A stretch of DNA of 64,000 nucleotides from Sphingomonas psychrolutea. Its GTDB lineage: Bacteria; Pseudomonadota; Alphaproteobacteria; Sphingomonadales; Sphingomonadaceae. The stretch is taken from NCBI RefSeq assembly GCF_014636175.1, contig NZ_BMDW01000015.1, forward strand, positions 30,245-94,244. The letters run 5' to 3'. This document shows positions 43,122 through 52,585 of the stretch, in pieces. The translations under genes and the position numbers were made by a program. Each line of letters opens with the position of its first letter. Positions within the stretch are counted from its first letter, which is position 1. Below the pieces are notes generated by a model that did not search any database, was not told the DNA's origin, and saw nothing but the letters and a program-made list of their open reading frames with translations.

Positions 43122-45712
43122 GCTTTCTTCGCGCGCGGCGGGCCGAGCAGGGCGGGTTCGAAGATCAACGCGCACACCAACGTCCAGGCGAGCGAGATCA
43201 TCAGGATCTTGCCCATGCTCGCGGTGCCGGGATGCTGCGACAGCCACAGGCTACCAAACGCGCTGCCGGTCGCAAGCGCGCTAAACAGGACGGCGCGGGC
43301 GAGACTCGATTGCAGCAAGTCGGTCGCGCCCGCGCGCCATGCCATCACGAAATAGATGTGGAACGCGACGCCGACGCCGAACAGCAACGGAAAGGCGATG
43401 ATGTTGGCGAAGTTGATTGGTTGCCCGATCAAGACGCAACTACCCAAAGTCAGGAACCCCGACAGCACGACCGGGGCCAGCGTAAACGCGACCTCCTTCG
43501 CGTCGCGGAGCACGAGGAAGAGCAGACCGCTAACGAGCGCAAGTGCGAGGATACCAGCTTCGACGAAGGCCCAGGCGACGGTGCCTGCCGCCTCCTGCGT
43601 CGCGACGGGCAGGCCACTGGCGGTCGGCGCGACGACGCGGACGGCCTTGGTGAAGCGGCGCAGCACGACATTGTCGTTGCTATCACCTTTGGGAAAGACC
43701 TGCACAAGCGCGCGGCCGTCCTTGGCCACCCAGTTTCCAGCGATTTCGGGCGGCAGCGTCTCGCGCGTGACTGCCTCGGCTTGCAACGCCGAACGGATCT
43801 GGTCGAGCATGGTGCCGAGCGGGGTGACGAGTAGCAAAGTCGCCTTGTCGCGTTCAGCCGGAGCGAATTTTGCCAACCGATCGAAAGCGACAGCGAGGCG
43901 GAGCGCACTCCGCGCCGCCGGATCGGTCCCTTGTGCTGCGGCCGCCCGAAGCTTTTCCGCCACGCGCGCAAACGCCGCCCCATTGGCAGCATCGCTCGGC
44001 GGCGGGGTCAGGTCGAACGGGTTGACCGTCGCGTCGAGCAAAAGCGCTGCGTCCTGCACGACTGCCAGCTTGGCGTCCTGATCGGCGGGCACGAAGCTGT
44101 CGACCGACACCGCCTCGGCGACCTCGGGCAGCGCCGAGAGCTTTGCGGTCAGCACGCGCGCGGCCTCCGGGTTCGCGGTCAGCACGTTGATCGTGTTCGG
44201 GGTGCGCAGCGGATCGCGCATCAAATCCATCAGTGCGATCATCGCCGGGCCGTCCTTCGCGCGCAAATGCAGCGGGTTGAAATCGAACTGGACGAGTGGC
44301 AGCAAGGCGATGCTGCCCGCCATCGACAGACCGAACGCCCACAGCACGGCTTTGCGATGCGTCCCTAGCCAGCGATCGAGCGGTGCCGCTTCGCTGAAAC
44401 CCACCTCGCGGCGCGGCGCACCGGGTTTGAGCAGCATCAGCATCGCCGGAAGCACGGTGACGCTAGCGACCAGCGCGACGATCATGCCGAGGCCAGCGAT
44501 GATGCCAAGCTCCGCGATCCCGATATAATCGGTCGGCAGGAACGCCCCGAAGCCGAGGAACACCGCCCCCGCCGCGAGCGCGAGCGGCGCGCCGAGTGCG
44601 ACCGCCGCGCGCTCGAACGCCTCGCCGGTCTCCGCCCCATCGAGCCGTTCGGCATTGAAGCGCACCGCGATCTGGATCCCGAAATCGACGCCGAGCCCGA
44701 CGAACAGCGGGATGAAGGCGACCGAAATTAGGTTGAGCGCGCCGACTGCAGCCAGCCCGAGTGCGGTCGTCAGCACAAGCCCCGCGACGATCGTCCCCAC
44801 GATCGCCGCGACGATCTTCGCCGAGCGCGTGGCGAACCAAAGCGTCACCAGCATTGCGGCGGCCATCACCAGCCCGACAAAGCCGATATTCTCCTCAAGC
44901 GTCGCGAATTCCTCGTCGGCGAGCGGGACTTCGCCGGTCGTGCGCACCGTGATGCCGTGCGCCGCGTCGAGGCCGAGTGTCTTCGCCTGCGCGGCAATCG
45001 CCGCGACCGCATCCTCGCCCGGCTGTAGCGCGCCATAATCGAGCTTGGGCTGCGCGAGGATCAGGCGGCGGCGCGGGGGAGCGGTGCTGGCGCCGGGTTC
45101 GGCGAACAGGTCCTGCCAGGAGAAATAGGCCGGCTTGCCTTGCGCCGAGGCATCAAGCGCATCGGCCATCGCGCGCATCGGGCGATCGATCCGCGACAGC
45201 GGAATGTCACCGCGCTCGACCCCGGTCAGCATCGTCGCGAAGGCATTGGCCACGCCGCGCAGCGACGGGTCGCTCGCCAGCGGACCGAGCAGCGGCTGCG
45301 CGTCGATCAATGCCTTGGTCGATGCGCGGACTTCGGCGGGCGATCCGAACAGCAGCCCTTCACGATCGAAGAAAGCGCCGCCATCGGGGCGCTGGACGCT
45401 GCGGAAATGCGCGGCGTCGACGGCGAGGGCGGCGGAGAGCTTCACCGTCGCCGCTTCGGCCAGTTCGGGCGTCTTGCCGTCGACCACCACCAGCAACACG
45501 TCGCGAAGCTGCGGGAAGGCGGTTTCGACCGCTTTCTCATTCTTGCGCCACTCGATCTCGGGCGAGATCAGCGCGGCGGTATCGGTGGTCATCGCAAAGT
45601 GGCTAGCGGCGAACAGCGTTGCCCCTGCCACGAGTGCGAGGCACGCGGCCAGCACCGCAAAGGGCCGCCGCACGCCGAGCGCGACGAGCTGTTGGAGCGC
45701 GCGTGCGATCAC
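43118..45712 (-). CDS. hpnN: HpnN, RND/MMPL-type hopanoid transporter
   Basis: An 864-residue RND protein of the MMPL type: helix near residues 15-35, a large periplasmic loop, five to six helices (about 280-420), a second helix near 455-475 with its loop, and a final helix bundle (about 720-860). The GLGVDFGIQIAVRFNAERL segment is typical. HpnN moves hopanoids to the outer membrane in Rhodopseudomonas; here it is next to mlaA. It starts with GTG at 45712, overlapping the upstream DUF2141 gene (GTGA), so the two are translationally coupled. Confidence 0.93.
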   Translation of the reverse strand: MIARALQQLVALGVRRPFAVLAACLALVAGATLFAASHFAMTTDTAALISPEIEWRKNEKAVETAFPQLRDVLLVVVDGKTPELAEAATVKLSAALAVDAAHFRSVQRPDGGAFFDREGLLFGSPAEVRASTKALIDAQPLLGPLASDPSLRGVANAFATMLTGVERGDIPLSRIDRPMRAMADALDASAQGKPAYFSWQDLFAEPGASTAPPRRRLILAQPKLDYGALQPGEDAVAAIAAQAKTLGLDAAHGITVRTTGEVPLADEEFATLEENIGFVGLVMAAAMLVTLWFATRSAKIVAAIVGTIVAGLVLTTALGLAAVGALNLISVAFIPLFVGLGVDFGIQIAVRFNAERLDGAETGEAFERAAVALGAPLALAAGAVFLGFGAFLPTDYIGIAELGIIAGLGMIVALVASVTVLPAMLMLLKPGAPRREVGFSEAAPLDRWLGTHRKAVLWAFGLSMAGSIALLPLVQFDFNPLHLRAKDGPAMIALMDLMRDPLRTPNTINVLTANPEAARVLTAKLSALPEVAEAVSVDSFVPADQDAKLAVVQDAALLLDATVNPFDLTPPPSDAANGAAFARVAEKLRAAAAQGTDPAARSALRLAVAFDRLAKFAPAERDKATLLLVTPLGTMLDQIRSALQAEAVTRETLPPEIAGNWVAKDGRALVQVFPKGDSNDNVVLRRFTKAVRVVAPTASGLPVATQEAAGTVAWAFVEAGILALALVSGLLFLVLRDAKEVAFTLAPVVLSGFLTLGSCVLIGQPINFANIIAFPLLFGVGVAFHIYFVMAWRAGATDLLQSSLARAVLFSALATGSAFGSLWLSQHPGTASMGKILMISLAWTLVCALIFEPALLGPPRAKKA

Positions 45713-46194
45713 CGTGCGGCAGTTGCCGTCGGTGCATCCGGGCCCGAGAAGTAGCGCAACCGCAACCGAATCGTGCGCTCTTGCCCGTCATAATCGAAAT
45801 AGGCCTCTTCCCACTTGGGCGGACCGAGGCGGATCTTGGCGTCGTTGGAGAAGCCGACCCCTTCCTTGGGAATGCCGAACAGCGCGCGATCGACCTTGCC
45901 ATTGCCATTCTGGTCATAAAACACCTGCGCGGCATAGCGGCCCGGCTTGAGCCCGGTCAGCGTAACAGTCGATTGGCCGATATGCGCCGGGGCATCGGCG
46001 GCGACCGGGCAATCGTTCAGGAACTGCTTTTGCGTGCACAAATCGACATGCACGCGGCCGGTGCGATCGCGCACATTATCGACCGCGACGTGCAGCACGC
46101 CGCTCGATTGACCGGCCGACACCGGGCACAGCGGCAGCGTGGCCAGGAGGAGCGTCGCCGCGCAGACGCGCGTACCGGGAGCGAAACGAATCAT
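45709..46194 (-). CDS. DUF2141 domain secreted protein
   Basis: 161 residues with a signal peptide (VCAATLLLATLPLCPVSAGQ) and a DUF2141 beta-sandwich: VDNVRDRTGRVHVDLCTQ, LKPGRYAAQVFYDQNGNGKVDRALFGIPKEGVGFSNDA. The acidic DQNGNGKVD loop looks like a metal-binding or structural turn. It is probably periplasmic. Its stop is fused to the hpnN start by a four-base overlap, which suggests a function with the transporter; none is known. Confidence 0.87.
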   Translation of the reverse strand: MIRFAPGTRVCAATLLLATLPLCPVSAGQSSGVLHVAVDNVRDRTGRVHVDLCTQKQFLNDCPVAADAPAHIGQSTVTLTGLKPGRYAAQVFYDQNGNGKVDRALFGIPKEGVGFSNDAKIRLGPPKWEEAYFDYDGQERTIRLRLRYFSGPDAPTATAAR

Positions 46195-46295
46195 GACGGG
46201 CCCTTTAAACCAGGTTAGGGCCGGAATGGAACCATGGCCGCAAGGCCGCGCGCTTTTGCGGATTGCTGCTGAACGCCGGATTAAGCCGCGACGCC

Positions 46296-47093
46296 TCAGC
46301 CGAAAATCTCGCCCAGCGCGGCCGTCGCAGGACCGTCCTTCCAATCGCGCAGTTCGACATATAGCGCGGTCTGGATCGCGGCGGCAAAGGTGATCGACAC
46401 GGTGTTGAACGCCGCCGACAGGATCGTCGAAAGGCTGCCCGGACCTGCCGCCTGTGCGGCAGCCAAATTCTGTACGCCGCCAACCGCGAAAATGGCGACG
46501 ATCCCAGCGACCGCGATGATGGCGTACAGCACTAAGAGCAGGATCAACTGGAGGCCAAAAATGCTCCAGCGCGCGCCCTTGGTCAGTTCGGCACTTCGCC
46601 CCAACGCGCGGAAGATCCCCGTATTCTCCGCCACCAGCACCGGCGCGGCGACCGACCACACGACATAGAGAATCATCCCCGGGACAAGCAGCAGCAGCGA
46701 TGCGAAGCCGATCGCGATCGCCATCAGCAGGACCAGGACGAACAACGGCACAATCTTGCGCAATCCGGCGAGGGCTGCGTCACCGAACGCCACCGATTCG
46801 CCGTCGCTATAGGCGACAGTCACGCGCACCAGCGCACCCTGTGCGAGGATCGAGAAGGCGATCGCGAGCACCCCAACGCCCACCGACAGCGCGATGCTGG
46901 TCGGGCTGAGCGGCGTGGCTTGCGTGATTCTGGAAGCTCGTACGGCGAGATTTACCAGCAGGCCGGGCAGCGCGCCGAACAGGAACGCGATTCCGAACAT
47001 CAGCACCGGCTGCGCGCCGATTGTTCCGAAGGCGCGGCTGAACACGCGGCCAATCGACATGCGACGATCCGACATTTCTGCGATACTGGCCAT
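46296..47093 (-). CDS. Polytopic membrane protein (GDPD membrane-domain/DUF-type)
   Basis: A 265-residue integral membrane protein with about six helices. It has the layout of the glycerophosphodiester phosphodiesterase membrane-domain family but no catalytic phosphodiesterase domain: IGRVFSRAFGTIGAQP, GLASLLLLVPGMILYVVW-like core and AAPVLVAENTGIFRALGRSAELTKGARW. It is divergent from the DUF4129-DUF4350-MoxR genes and is often found near them, so may belong to the same membrane system. Function unknown. Confidence 0.8.
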   Translation of the reverse strand: MASIAEMSDRRMSIGRVFSRAFGTIGAQPVLMFGIAFLFGALPGLLVNLAVRASRITQATPLSPTSIALSVGVGVLAIAFSILAQGALVRVTVAYSDGESVAFGDAALAGLRKIVPLFVLVLLMAIAIGFASLLLLVPGMILYVVWSVAAPVLVAENTGIFRALGRSAELTKGARWSIFGLQLILLLVLYAIIAVAGIVAIFAVGGVQNLAAAQAAGPGSLSTILSAAFNTVSITFAAAIQTALYVELRDWKDGPATAALGEIFG

Positions 47094-47229
47094 GCTAAGT
47101 CCCCTTGGTCTCTGGCATAACGGTCTGCCGGTGCGCTTCGCCGCTGTCCAGCGCATTTTGCCAATTGCGCGGGCGCGGACTTGCTTTAATCTCAGTCAGG
47201 TAGCGATGCATGCTACGGGGGAATTCAAG

Positions 47230-47934
47230 GTGAGCGGGGCGACAGCGCAGCAGGTGGCAACCGCTACCGACCGGTTTGCCGCTGCCCATGCCGCGTTGAA
47301 GGCCGATCCCACCGTGCAGTTCACGTTGCGGCGCGCGCCGCCGCCGCCGCAGCCGCCGACTTGGCTCGAACCGTTCTTGAAATGGCTTGAGCGGGTGTTC
47401 GAGCCGGTCGGGCGTTTCTTCGCGTGGATCGACAGCTTTTTCCCGCACTGGCCGTATGCGCGCATTTTCCTGTGGAGCGTGCTGGCGGTGGTTGTCGCGC
47501 TGGTTGCGTGGGGGGTGTATCAGCGCATCCGCTATGGCGAATGGCGCTTGCCGCGCCGTATCCGGCTGCGCGCGACGGCGGTTGTGGTGGACGAGGAAGC
47601 GTGGTCCCCCGACGCGGCGCCGGTGCGCGAATGGCTGCGTGAGGCCGATGCGATGGCGGCGGCGGGGCGCTATGCCGAGGCGGTGCACCATTTGCTGTTC
47701 CGGTCGATCGAGGACATCGCCCGGCGCCGGCCGAGACTGGTGCGTCCCGCACTGACCAGCCGCGAGCTGAGCGCGTCCGACGCGCTTCCGCCGTCCGCGC
47801 GCGATTTGTTCGCCGGGATCGCGCGGCTGGTCGAGCGCAGCCTGTTCGGTGGGCGCCCGGTTGATGCCGTCGACTGGACCGGCGCGCGCGCCGCATATTC
47901 TGATTTCGCGTTGCCGGGGACGTGGCGCGCATGA
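47230..47934 (+). CDS. DUF4129 domain membrane protein
   Basis: About 234 residues: N-terminal region with a proline run (RRAPPPPQPPTWLEPF), a helix (about 80-102), and a C-terminal DUF4129 domain (YAEAVHHLLFRSIEDIARRRPRLVRPALTSRELS). GTG at 47230 with GGGGGAA eight bases upstream is the preferred start; ATG at 47206 is possible. It opens the six-gene plus-strand cluster whose genes overlap or nearly touch. DUF4129 is recurrent beside MoxR ATPases. Confidence 0.82.
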   Translation: MSGATAQQVATATDRFAAAHAALKADPTVQFTLRRAPPPPQPPTWLEPFLKWLERVFEPVGRFFAWIDSFFPHWPYARIFLWSVLAVVVALVAWGVYQRIRYGEWRLPRRIRLRATAVVVDEEAWSPDAAPVREWLREADAMAAAGRYAEAVHHLLFRSIEDIARRRPRLVRPALTSRELSASDALPPSARDLFAGIARLVERSLFGGRPVDAVDWTGARAAYSDFALPGTWRA

Positions 47935-49151
47935 GCGACGTCGCGATCGGAGCGCCATCGGGCGCGCGCGCCGGGGGCGCTTTCACGACTCGGACCGTCG
48001 CGATTCTGGTCGCGGTCGGCATATTGACCTTTGTCGGCATGCTCGTGCTTGGGGCCTATGCGCCCGATTTGCGATCGGGCCGCAATGGCGGCGCGCATGC
48101 GCTGTCGAACGCCGCGATCGGCTATAGCGGGATCGTGCGGCTGGCCGAAGCGACGGGACATAACCCGCAGATCGTCCGCGACCCGCGCAAGCTCGCTACC
48201 GAAGATCTCGTCGTGCTGACGCCCGAGGCGGCCGCGACCGACATGACCAAGATGATTGAGGTCCGGCAGGGCAAGCCGACGCTGGTGATCCTGCCGAAAT
48301 GGGAAACCGCGGCGGATCAATTTCATCCGGGCTGGGTCCGTTTCGTGGATCTGAAAAGCACGTCGGAGCCCGATGGCGTGCTCGCCCCCAAAAACGTGTT
48401 GAAGACGCGGCGCTATTCGAGCGGCGGGCGGCCGCTGCTCGGCGTTTCGTGGATGCCGGCCACCATTCGTTTTCGTGGACCCAAGCCGGTCCAGACGATT
48501 TCGGGTCCGGACCTGACGCCGCTCATCACCGACGATCAGGGGCACATCGTGCTCGCCCAGATTGGTGAACATCCTTTCTACGTGCTGGCCGATCCCGATT
48601 TGCTGTCGAACATCGGGATGCGCGATGCGGGCCAAGCGCGCGCCGCGCTGGATCTGCTCGATTTCCTCAATGCGACGGGCGCGAAATCGATTGCTTTCGA
48701 CGTGACGCTCAACGGCTTCGGCCATGGCCCCAGCCCGTTGAAACTGGCGTTCGATCCGCCGTTTCTCGCGATGACGCTGGCGATCGCAATCGCGGTGCTG
48801 CTGGCGGGGATTCAGGCGACCGCGCGCTTCGGTGTGACTCAGCGGCGCGCGCGCGCGATCGCGTTCGGCAAGACCGCGCTGATCGACAATACCGCCGCGC
48901 TGGTGCGAAAAGCCGGGCGGCACGGCGCGCTCGGCCCGCGCTATCTCGATCTGGTGCGCGAGCGGGCGCGGACCGTGTTGGGCGTGCCGTCGCGGCTGCG
49001 TGATCAGGCGTATGACGCCTATCTCGACCGGTTGGGTGGGCGCGCGCGCTTTTCCGAACTGGCCGAACAAGCACGGGTCGCCACTGATCCGCGCGCGATG
49101 TTGCAAGCGGCGCAAGCGCTGCACCACTGGTTATGGGAGAAGTCACGGTGA
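47931..49151 (+). CDS. DUF4350 domain membrane protein
   Basis: 406 residues. A helix near 22-44 ([20 protein letters not shown]), a periplasmic domain of the DUF4350 type (about 50-260; [29 protein letters not shown]) and a second helix near 275-297. The C-terminal tail is cytoplasmic and rich in charged helices. The ATG overlaps the DUF4129 stop by four bases. Such proteins are found with MoxR/DUF58 modules; no biochemical role is known. Confidence 0.85.
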   Translation: MSDVAIGAPSGARAGGAFTTRTVAILVAVGILTFVGMLVLGAYAPDLRSGRNGGAHALSNAAIGYSGIVRLAEATGHNPQIVRDPRKLATEDLVVLTPEAAATDMTKMIEVRQGKPTLVILPKWETAADQFHPGWVRFVDLKSTSEPDGVLAPKNVLKTRRYSSGGRPLLGVSWMPATIRFRGPKPVQTISGPDLTPLITDDQGHIVLAQIGEHPFYVLADPDLLSNIGMRDAGQARAALDLLDFLNATGAKSIAFDVTLNGFGHGPSPLKLAFDPPFLAMTLAIAIAVLLAGIQATARFGVTQRRARAIAFGKTALIDNTAALVRKAGRHGALGPRYLDLVRERARTVLGVPSRLRDQAYDAYLDRLGGRARFSELAEQARVATDPRAMLQAAQALHHWLWEKSR

Positions 49152-50104
49152 CAGTAGAAGACGTCAAGGCGCTCGCCGAGGATATCCGCGCCGAGATCGG
49201 CAAAGCTGTGGTCGGGCAGGAGGCAACGGTCGACATTCTGCTCGTCGCCTTGTTTGCCGGGGGGCACGTGCTGCTCGAAGGCCCGCCGGGCACCGCCAAG
49301 ACGCTGCTCGCGCGCAGTTTTGCGCGCGTGATCGGGCTCGATTTCGGGCGGATCCAGTTCACCCCCGATCTGATGCCGGGCGACATTATCGGCGCGAACC
49401 TGTTCAACTTTCAGACGAGCACCTTCACGCTGACGCGCGGGCCGATTTTCACCGATCTGCTGCTCGCCGACGAAATCAACCGCACCCCGCCAAAGACGCA
49501 AGCGGCATTGCTCGAGGCGATGCAGGAGCGCACCGTGACGATCGACGGTGAAAGCCTCGCGCTCGGCGCGCGCTTCATGGTGGTGGCGACGCAGAACCCG
49601 ATCGAACAGCAAGGCGTCTATCCACTGCCCGAGGCGCAGCTCGACCGCTTCCTGTTCAAGCAGACGGTCGATTATCCGAGCGCCTCGGAGGAACGCCGCA
49701 TCATCGCCGCGCACGGGTCGCACGGCAATGCAATGGCGCCCGAAGAATGGGGCGTGGAGGTGATCGCCAATGCGAGCGTGATCGGCGAAGCGATCGCTGC
49801 CGTCGCGCAGGTCCGGTTGGTCGATGAAGTGATCGACTATATCGCCGCGCTGATCCGCGGCACGCGCGATGTCGCCGATCTGGAAAGCGGCGCGAGCCCG
49901 CGTGCGGGCGCGATGCTGGCGGGGGCGGCACGCGCCCGCGCGGCGCTCGACGGGCGCGATTTTGTGATTCCCGACGATGTGAAGGCGCTTGCGCCCGCGT
50001 TGCTGCGCCACCGGCTGATCCTGTCGCCCGCCGCCGAAATCGATGGTCGCGCGATCGAGGATGTGGTGACGAGCATCATCGAAACGATCGAAGCGCCGCG
50101 GTGA
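49148..50104 (+). CDS. MoxR family AAA+ ATPase
   Basis: A 318-residue AAA+ protein of the MoxR clade: Walker A GPPGTAKT (45-52), Walker [30 protein letters not shown] (sensor and arginine-finger region) and a C-terminal lid domain. MoxR ATPases are chaperone-like remodelers that act with VWA-domain partners, here the DUF58 protein. The start is likely GTG 49148 (GGAGAA upstream), overlapping the DUF4350 stop; ATG 49133 is an alternative. Confidence 0.92.
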   Translation: MTVEDVKALAEDIRAEIGKAVVGQEATVDILLVALFAGGHVLLEGPPGTAKTLLARSFARVIGLDFGRIQFTPDLMPGDIIGANLFNFQTSTFTLTRGPIFTDLLLADEINRTPPKTQAALLEAMQERTVTIDGESLALGARFMVVATQNPIEQQGVYPLPEAQLDRFLFKQTVDYPSASEERRIIAAHGSHGNAMAPEEWGVEVIANASVIGEAIAAVAQVRLVDEVIDYIAALIRGTRDVADLESGASPRAGAMLAGAARARAALDGRDFVIPDDVKALAPALLRHRLILSPAAEIDGRAIEDVVTSIIETIEAPR

Positions 50105-50135
50105 GAGGTTTTTCGGTTTCGCTCCCCAGCTTATC

Positions 50136-50243
50136 CGCTTCCCCGGCGAAGGCCGGGGCCCAGTTGCGATGTCTTTTTTTGGGTAGCGCAGCATCCGACA
50201 ATGACCGTCTCGCAGCTTGGCCCCGGCCTTCGCCGGGGAAGCG
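50136..50243. repeat. Family A palindromic element between the MoxR and DUF58 genes
   Basis: Arms CGCTTCCCCGGCGAAGGCCG (continuing GGGCCCAG) and GGCCCCGGCCTTCGCCGGGG (continuing AAGCG) with a spacer carrying TCTTTTTTTG. It separates two genes of an otherwise overlapping operon and ends nine bases before the DUF58 start, so it may affect expression of the downstream half. Confidence 0.88.
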
Positions 50244-50252
50244 TCTGCGGGC

Positions 50253-51563
50253 ATGATCTACCCCACGCGCATGGCGGTGCTGGCGGCGGCGGCGGGCGCG
50301 CCGTTTGCTTTGCTGGTGGCCGTGGCATTGCCCGATCGTTGGTTCGTCGGGCTTGCCTGGCCGGTCGCGGTGCTGGCGTTAACGCTGTTCGATGCGCTGA
50401 ACGGGTTGCGGGCCGGTACGGTCACGCTCGCGCTGCCATCGAGTGCCGCGGTCGGTGCGACGATCGAGGCGACCTTGAGCGTCGTGATAGAAGGCGCGCG
50501 TCCGCCCGCCAGCGCCGAAGTCGCGATCGGCGCGAGTCCGTTGCTCGAGGTCGAGAATGATGGGCGCGCCTGGGTCGCGCTGGCGGGCGGGCGTGGCGCG
50601 GTGCTGCTGCCGATGACGACGCTCCGGCGCGGGACGGCGCGGATCGAGACGCTGTGGCTGCGCTGGCGCGGGAGCCTTGGATTGGCGTGGCATCAGCGCA
50701 CGATCCCGGCCGACGCCGCGTTGCCGATTCTGCCTGACATTCGCATGGTCCACGAACAGGGCGCGCAGATTTTCCAGCGCCACGCGCTGCAAGGGCTGCT
50801 GACGCAAATCGACCGGGGCGATGGCACCGATTTCGATGCGCTGGTCGAATTTCGCTCAGGGATGGACCGCCGCGGGCTCGACTGGAAGCAGTCGGCGCGG
50901 CACATGAAGCTGCACGCCAAGGAGTTTCGCAGCGAGCGCAACAACCAGATCGTCTTCGCGGTCGATGCCGGGCGGCAAATGTCGGAGCCGGTCGCGGGCT
51001 TGCCGCGGGTCGATCGCGCCGTGTCGGCGATGCTGCTGACGGCGTGGATCGCGCTCAAGCTGGGTGATCGAGTCGCGCTCCACGCCTTCGATTCGCGGCC
51101 GCGCATTGCCAGCGGTTTGGTGTCGGGCGTGCCCGCTTTTGCCAGCTTGCAGCGCCTTGCCGCGCAGATCGAGTATAGCGGCGAAGAAACCAATTATACC
51201 TTCGCGCTGACCACGCTCGCGACGCGGCTGACGCGGCGCTCGATGATCGTGTTGTTCACCGAATTCACCGATCTTACCTCGGCGGACTTCATGGTCCGCG
51301 CCGCTGCCCGCATCGTGAACACCCATCTGCTGCTGGTGGTGGTGCTGCGCGACGAGGAGGTCGAGCGTATCGCCGACCGCGCCCCTGCGACGAGCGAGGA
51401 TGTGACGCGCGCCGTCACCGCCGCTGCATTGCTGCGCGATCGTAAGCTGGTGTTGACGCGGCTGCAGCATCTCGGCGTGCATGTGATCGAAAGCGAGCAT
51501 GACCGCGTCGGTGAGCGGCTGGTGCAGGGCTATGTCGATCTCAAGCGGAGGAATTTGCTGTAA
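50253..51563 (+). CDS. DUF58 domain protein (VWA-like partner of MoxR)
   Basis: 436 residues. Two N-terminal helices (about 5-45) are followed by a beta-rich extracytoplasmic part and a DUF58 segment (GTDFDALVEFRSGMDRRGLDWKQSARH). The VWA-like core is at IVFAVDAGRQMS, where the MIDAS Asp is present but the following Ser positions are partly replaced. DUF58 proteins are the standard partners of MoxR ATPases. The stop overlaps the SpoIIM-like start (TAATG). Confidence 0.9.
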   Translation: MIYPTRMAVLAAAAGAPFALLVAVALPDRWFVGLAWPVAVLALTLFDALNGLRAGTVTLALPSSAAVGATIEATLSVVIEGARPPASAEVAIGASPLLEVENDGRAWVALAGGRGAVLLPMTTLRRGTARIETLWLRWRGSLGLAWHQRTIPADAALPILPDIRMVHEQGAQIFQRHALQGLLTQIDRGDGTDFDALVEFRSGMDRRGLDWKQSARHMKLHAKEFRSERNNQIVFAVDAGRQMSEPVAGLPRVDRAVSAMLLTAWIALKLGDRVALHAFDSRPRIASGLVSGVPAFASLQRLAAQIEYSGEETNYTFALTTLATRLTRRSMIVLFTEFTDLTSADFMVRAAARIVNTHLLLVVVLRDEEVERIADRAPATSEDVTRAVTAAALLRDRKLVLTRLQHLGVHVIESEHDRVGERLVQGYVDLKRRNLL

Positions 51564-52585
51564 TGGCCACGGCGCTTGCCCCGGCCCAGCCGATGCTGGT
51601 CAATGCCAGCCGCTTTCGCGCCGCGCATGCGGCCGAATGGGAGCGGCTCGAACGGCTGGTCAGCCGAATCGAGAAGCGCTCGATTCGGGCGCTGAACGAT
51701 GACGATTTGCTGGCGTTGCCGCTGCTGTATCGCTCGGCCTTGTCGTCGCTGTCGGTGGCGCGCGAGACGTCGCTCGACCGGTCGCTGGTGGTGTATCTTG
51801 AGCAGCTCTGCACGCGCGCTTATTTCCAGCTTTACGGCGTGCCGACCTCGGCGCTCAGCCAATTGGGGCGCTTTTTCGTGCATAGCTGGCCCGCCGCGAT
51901 GCAAGCGCTGTGGCGCGAGACGCTGGTTGCGTCTCTGCTGACGGTTGCGGCCGCGATCGTCGGCTATGTGCTGGTGCGCGGCGATCCGAGCTGGTTTTTC
52001 GGCATCGTCGGCGATGGCATGGCACAGGGCCGCGATCCGTCCGCGTCGGTCGAAACGCTGCGCCAGACGCTATACGGCAAGCATTCCGACATGCTGGCCA
52101 CCTTTGCCGCCTATCTCTTCACGCATAATGCCCAGATTGCGATTTTTGCCTTTGCGCTGGGTTTTGCCTTCGCCGTGCCGACCGTCTTGCTGATTGTCTA
52201 TAACGGGCTGATGCTCGGTGCATTCATGGCCGTGTTCGTGCCCAAGGGGTTGGGGTATAATTTTACCGGCTGGATCATGATCCATGGCACGACCGAATTG
52301 TTTGCGATCATCATCGCAGGTGCGGCCGGATTCCGGATCGGCACCGCGATCGCCTTCCCCGGTCGCCAGGCGCGCAGCGATTCGGCGGTGCAGGCGGGTA
52401 GGACCGGTGCGACCGCGATGGGCGGGGCGGTGGTCATGCTGGCGGTCGCCGGGTTGCTCGAGGGGATCGGGCGGCAGACCGTGCTCGACGATCTCAGCCG
52501 CTATGGCATCGGGCTGACGATGCTGGGGGCTTGGTTGCTCTATTTCTATTTGCCGAGGAGCCGCAATGGCGTGGTTCCGGCGTAA
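51563..52585 (+). CDS. SpoIIM-like (stage II sporulation protein M family) membrane protein
   Basis: 340 residues: a soluble N-terminal region of about 110 residues, then the SpoIIM transmembrane domain with about six helices (including WRETLVASLLTVAAAIVGYVL, AFALGFAFAVPTVLLIVYNGLMLGAFMAVF, GWIMIHGTTELFAIIIAGAAGFRIG). In Bacillus SpoIIM drives peptidoglycan hydrolysis during engulfment; this organism should not sporulate, so the role must differ. It sits between the DUF58 and RDD genes with overlaps on both sides. Confidence 0.88.
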   Translation: MATALAPAQPMLVNASRFRAAHAAEWERLERLVSRIEKRSIRALNDDDLLALPLLYRSALSSLSVARETSLDRSLVVYLEQLCTRAYFQLYGVPTSALSQLGRFFVHSWPAAMQALWRETLVASLLTVAAAIVGYVLVRGDPSWFFGIVGDGMAQGRDPSASVETLRQTLYGKHSDMLATFAAYLFTHNAQIAIFAFALGFAFAVPTVLLIVYNGLMLGAFMAVFVPKGLGYNFTGWIMIHGTTELFAIIIAGAAGFRIGTAIAFPGRQARSDSAVQAGRTGATAMGGAVVMLAVAGLLEGIGRQTVLDDLSRYGIGLTMLGAWLLYFYLPRSRNGVVPA

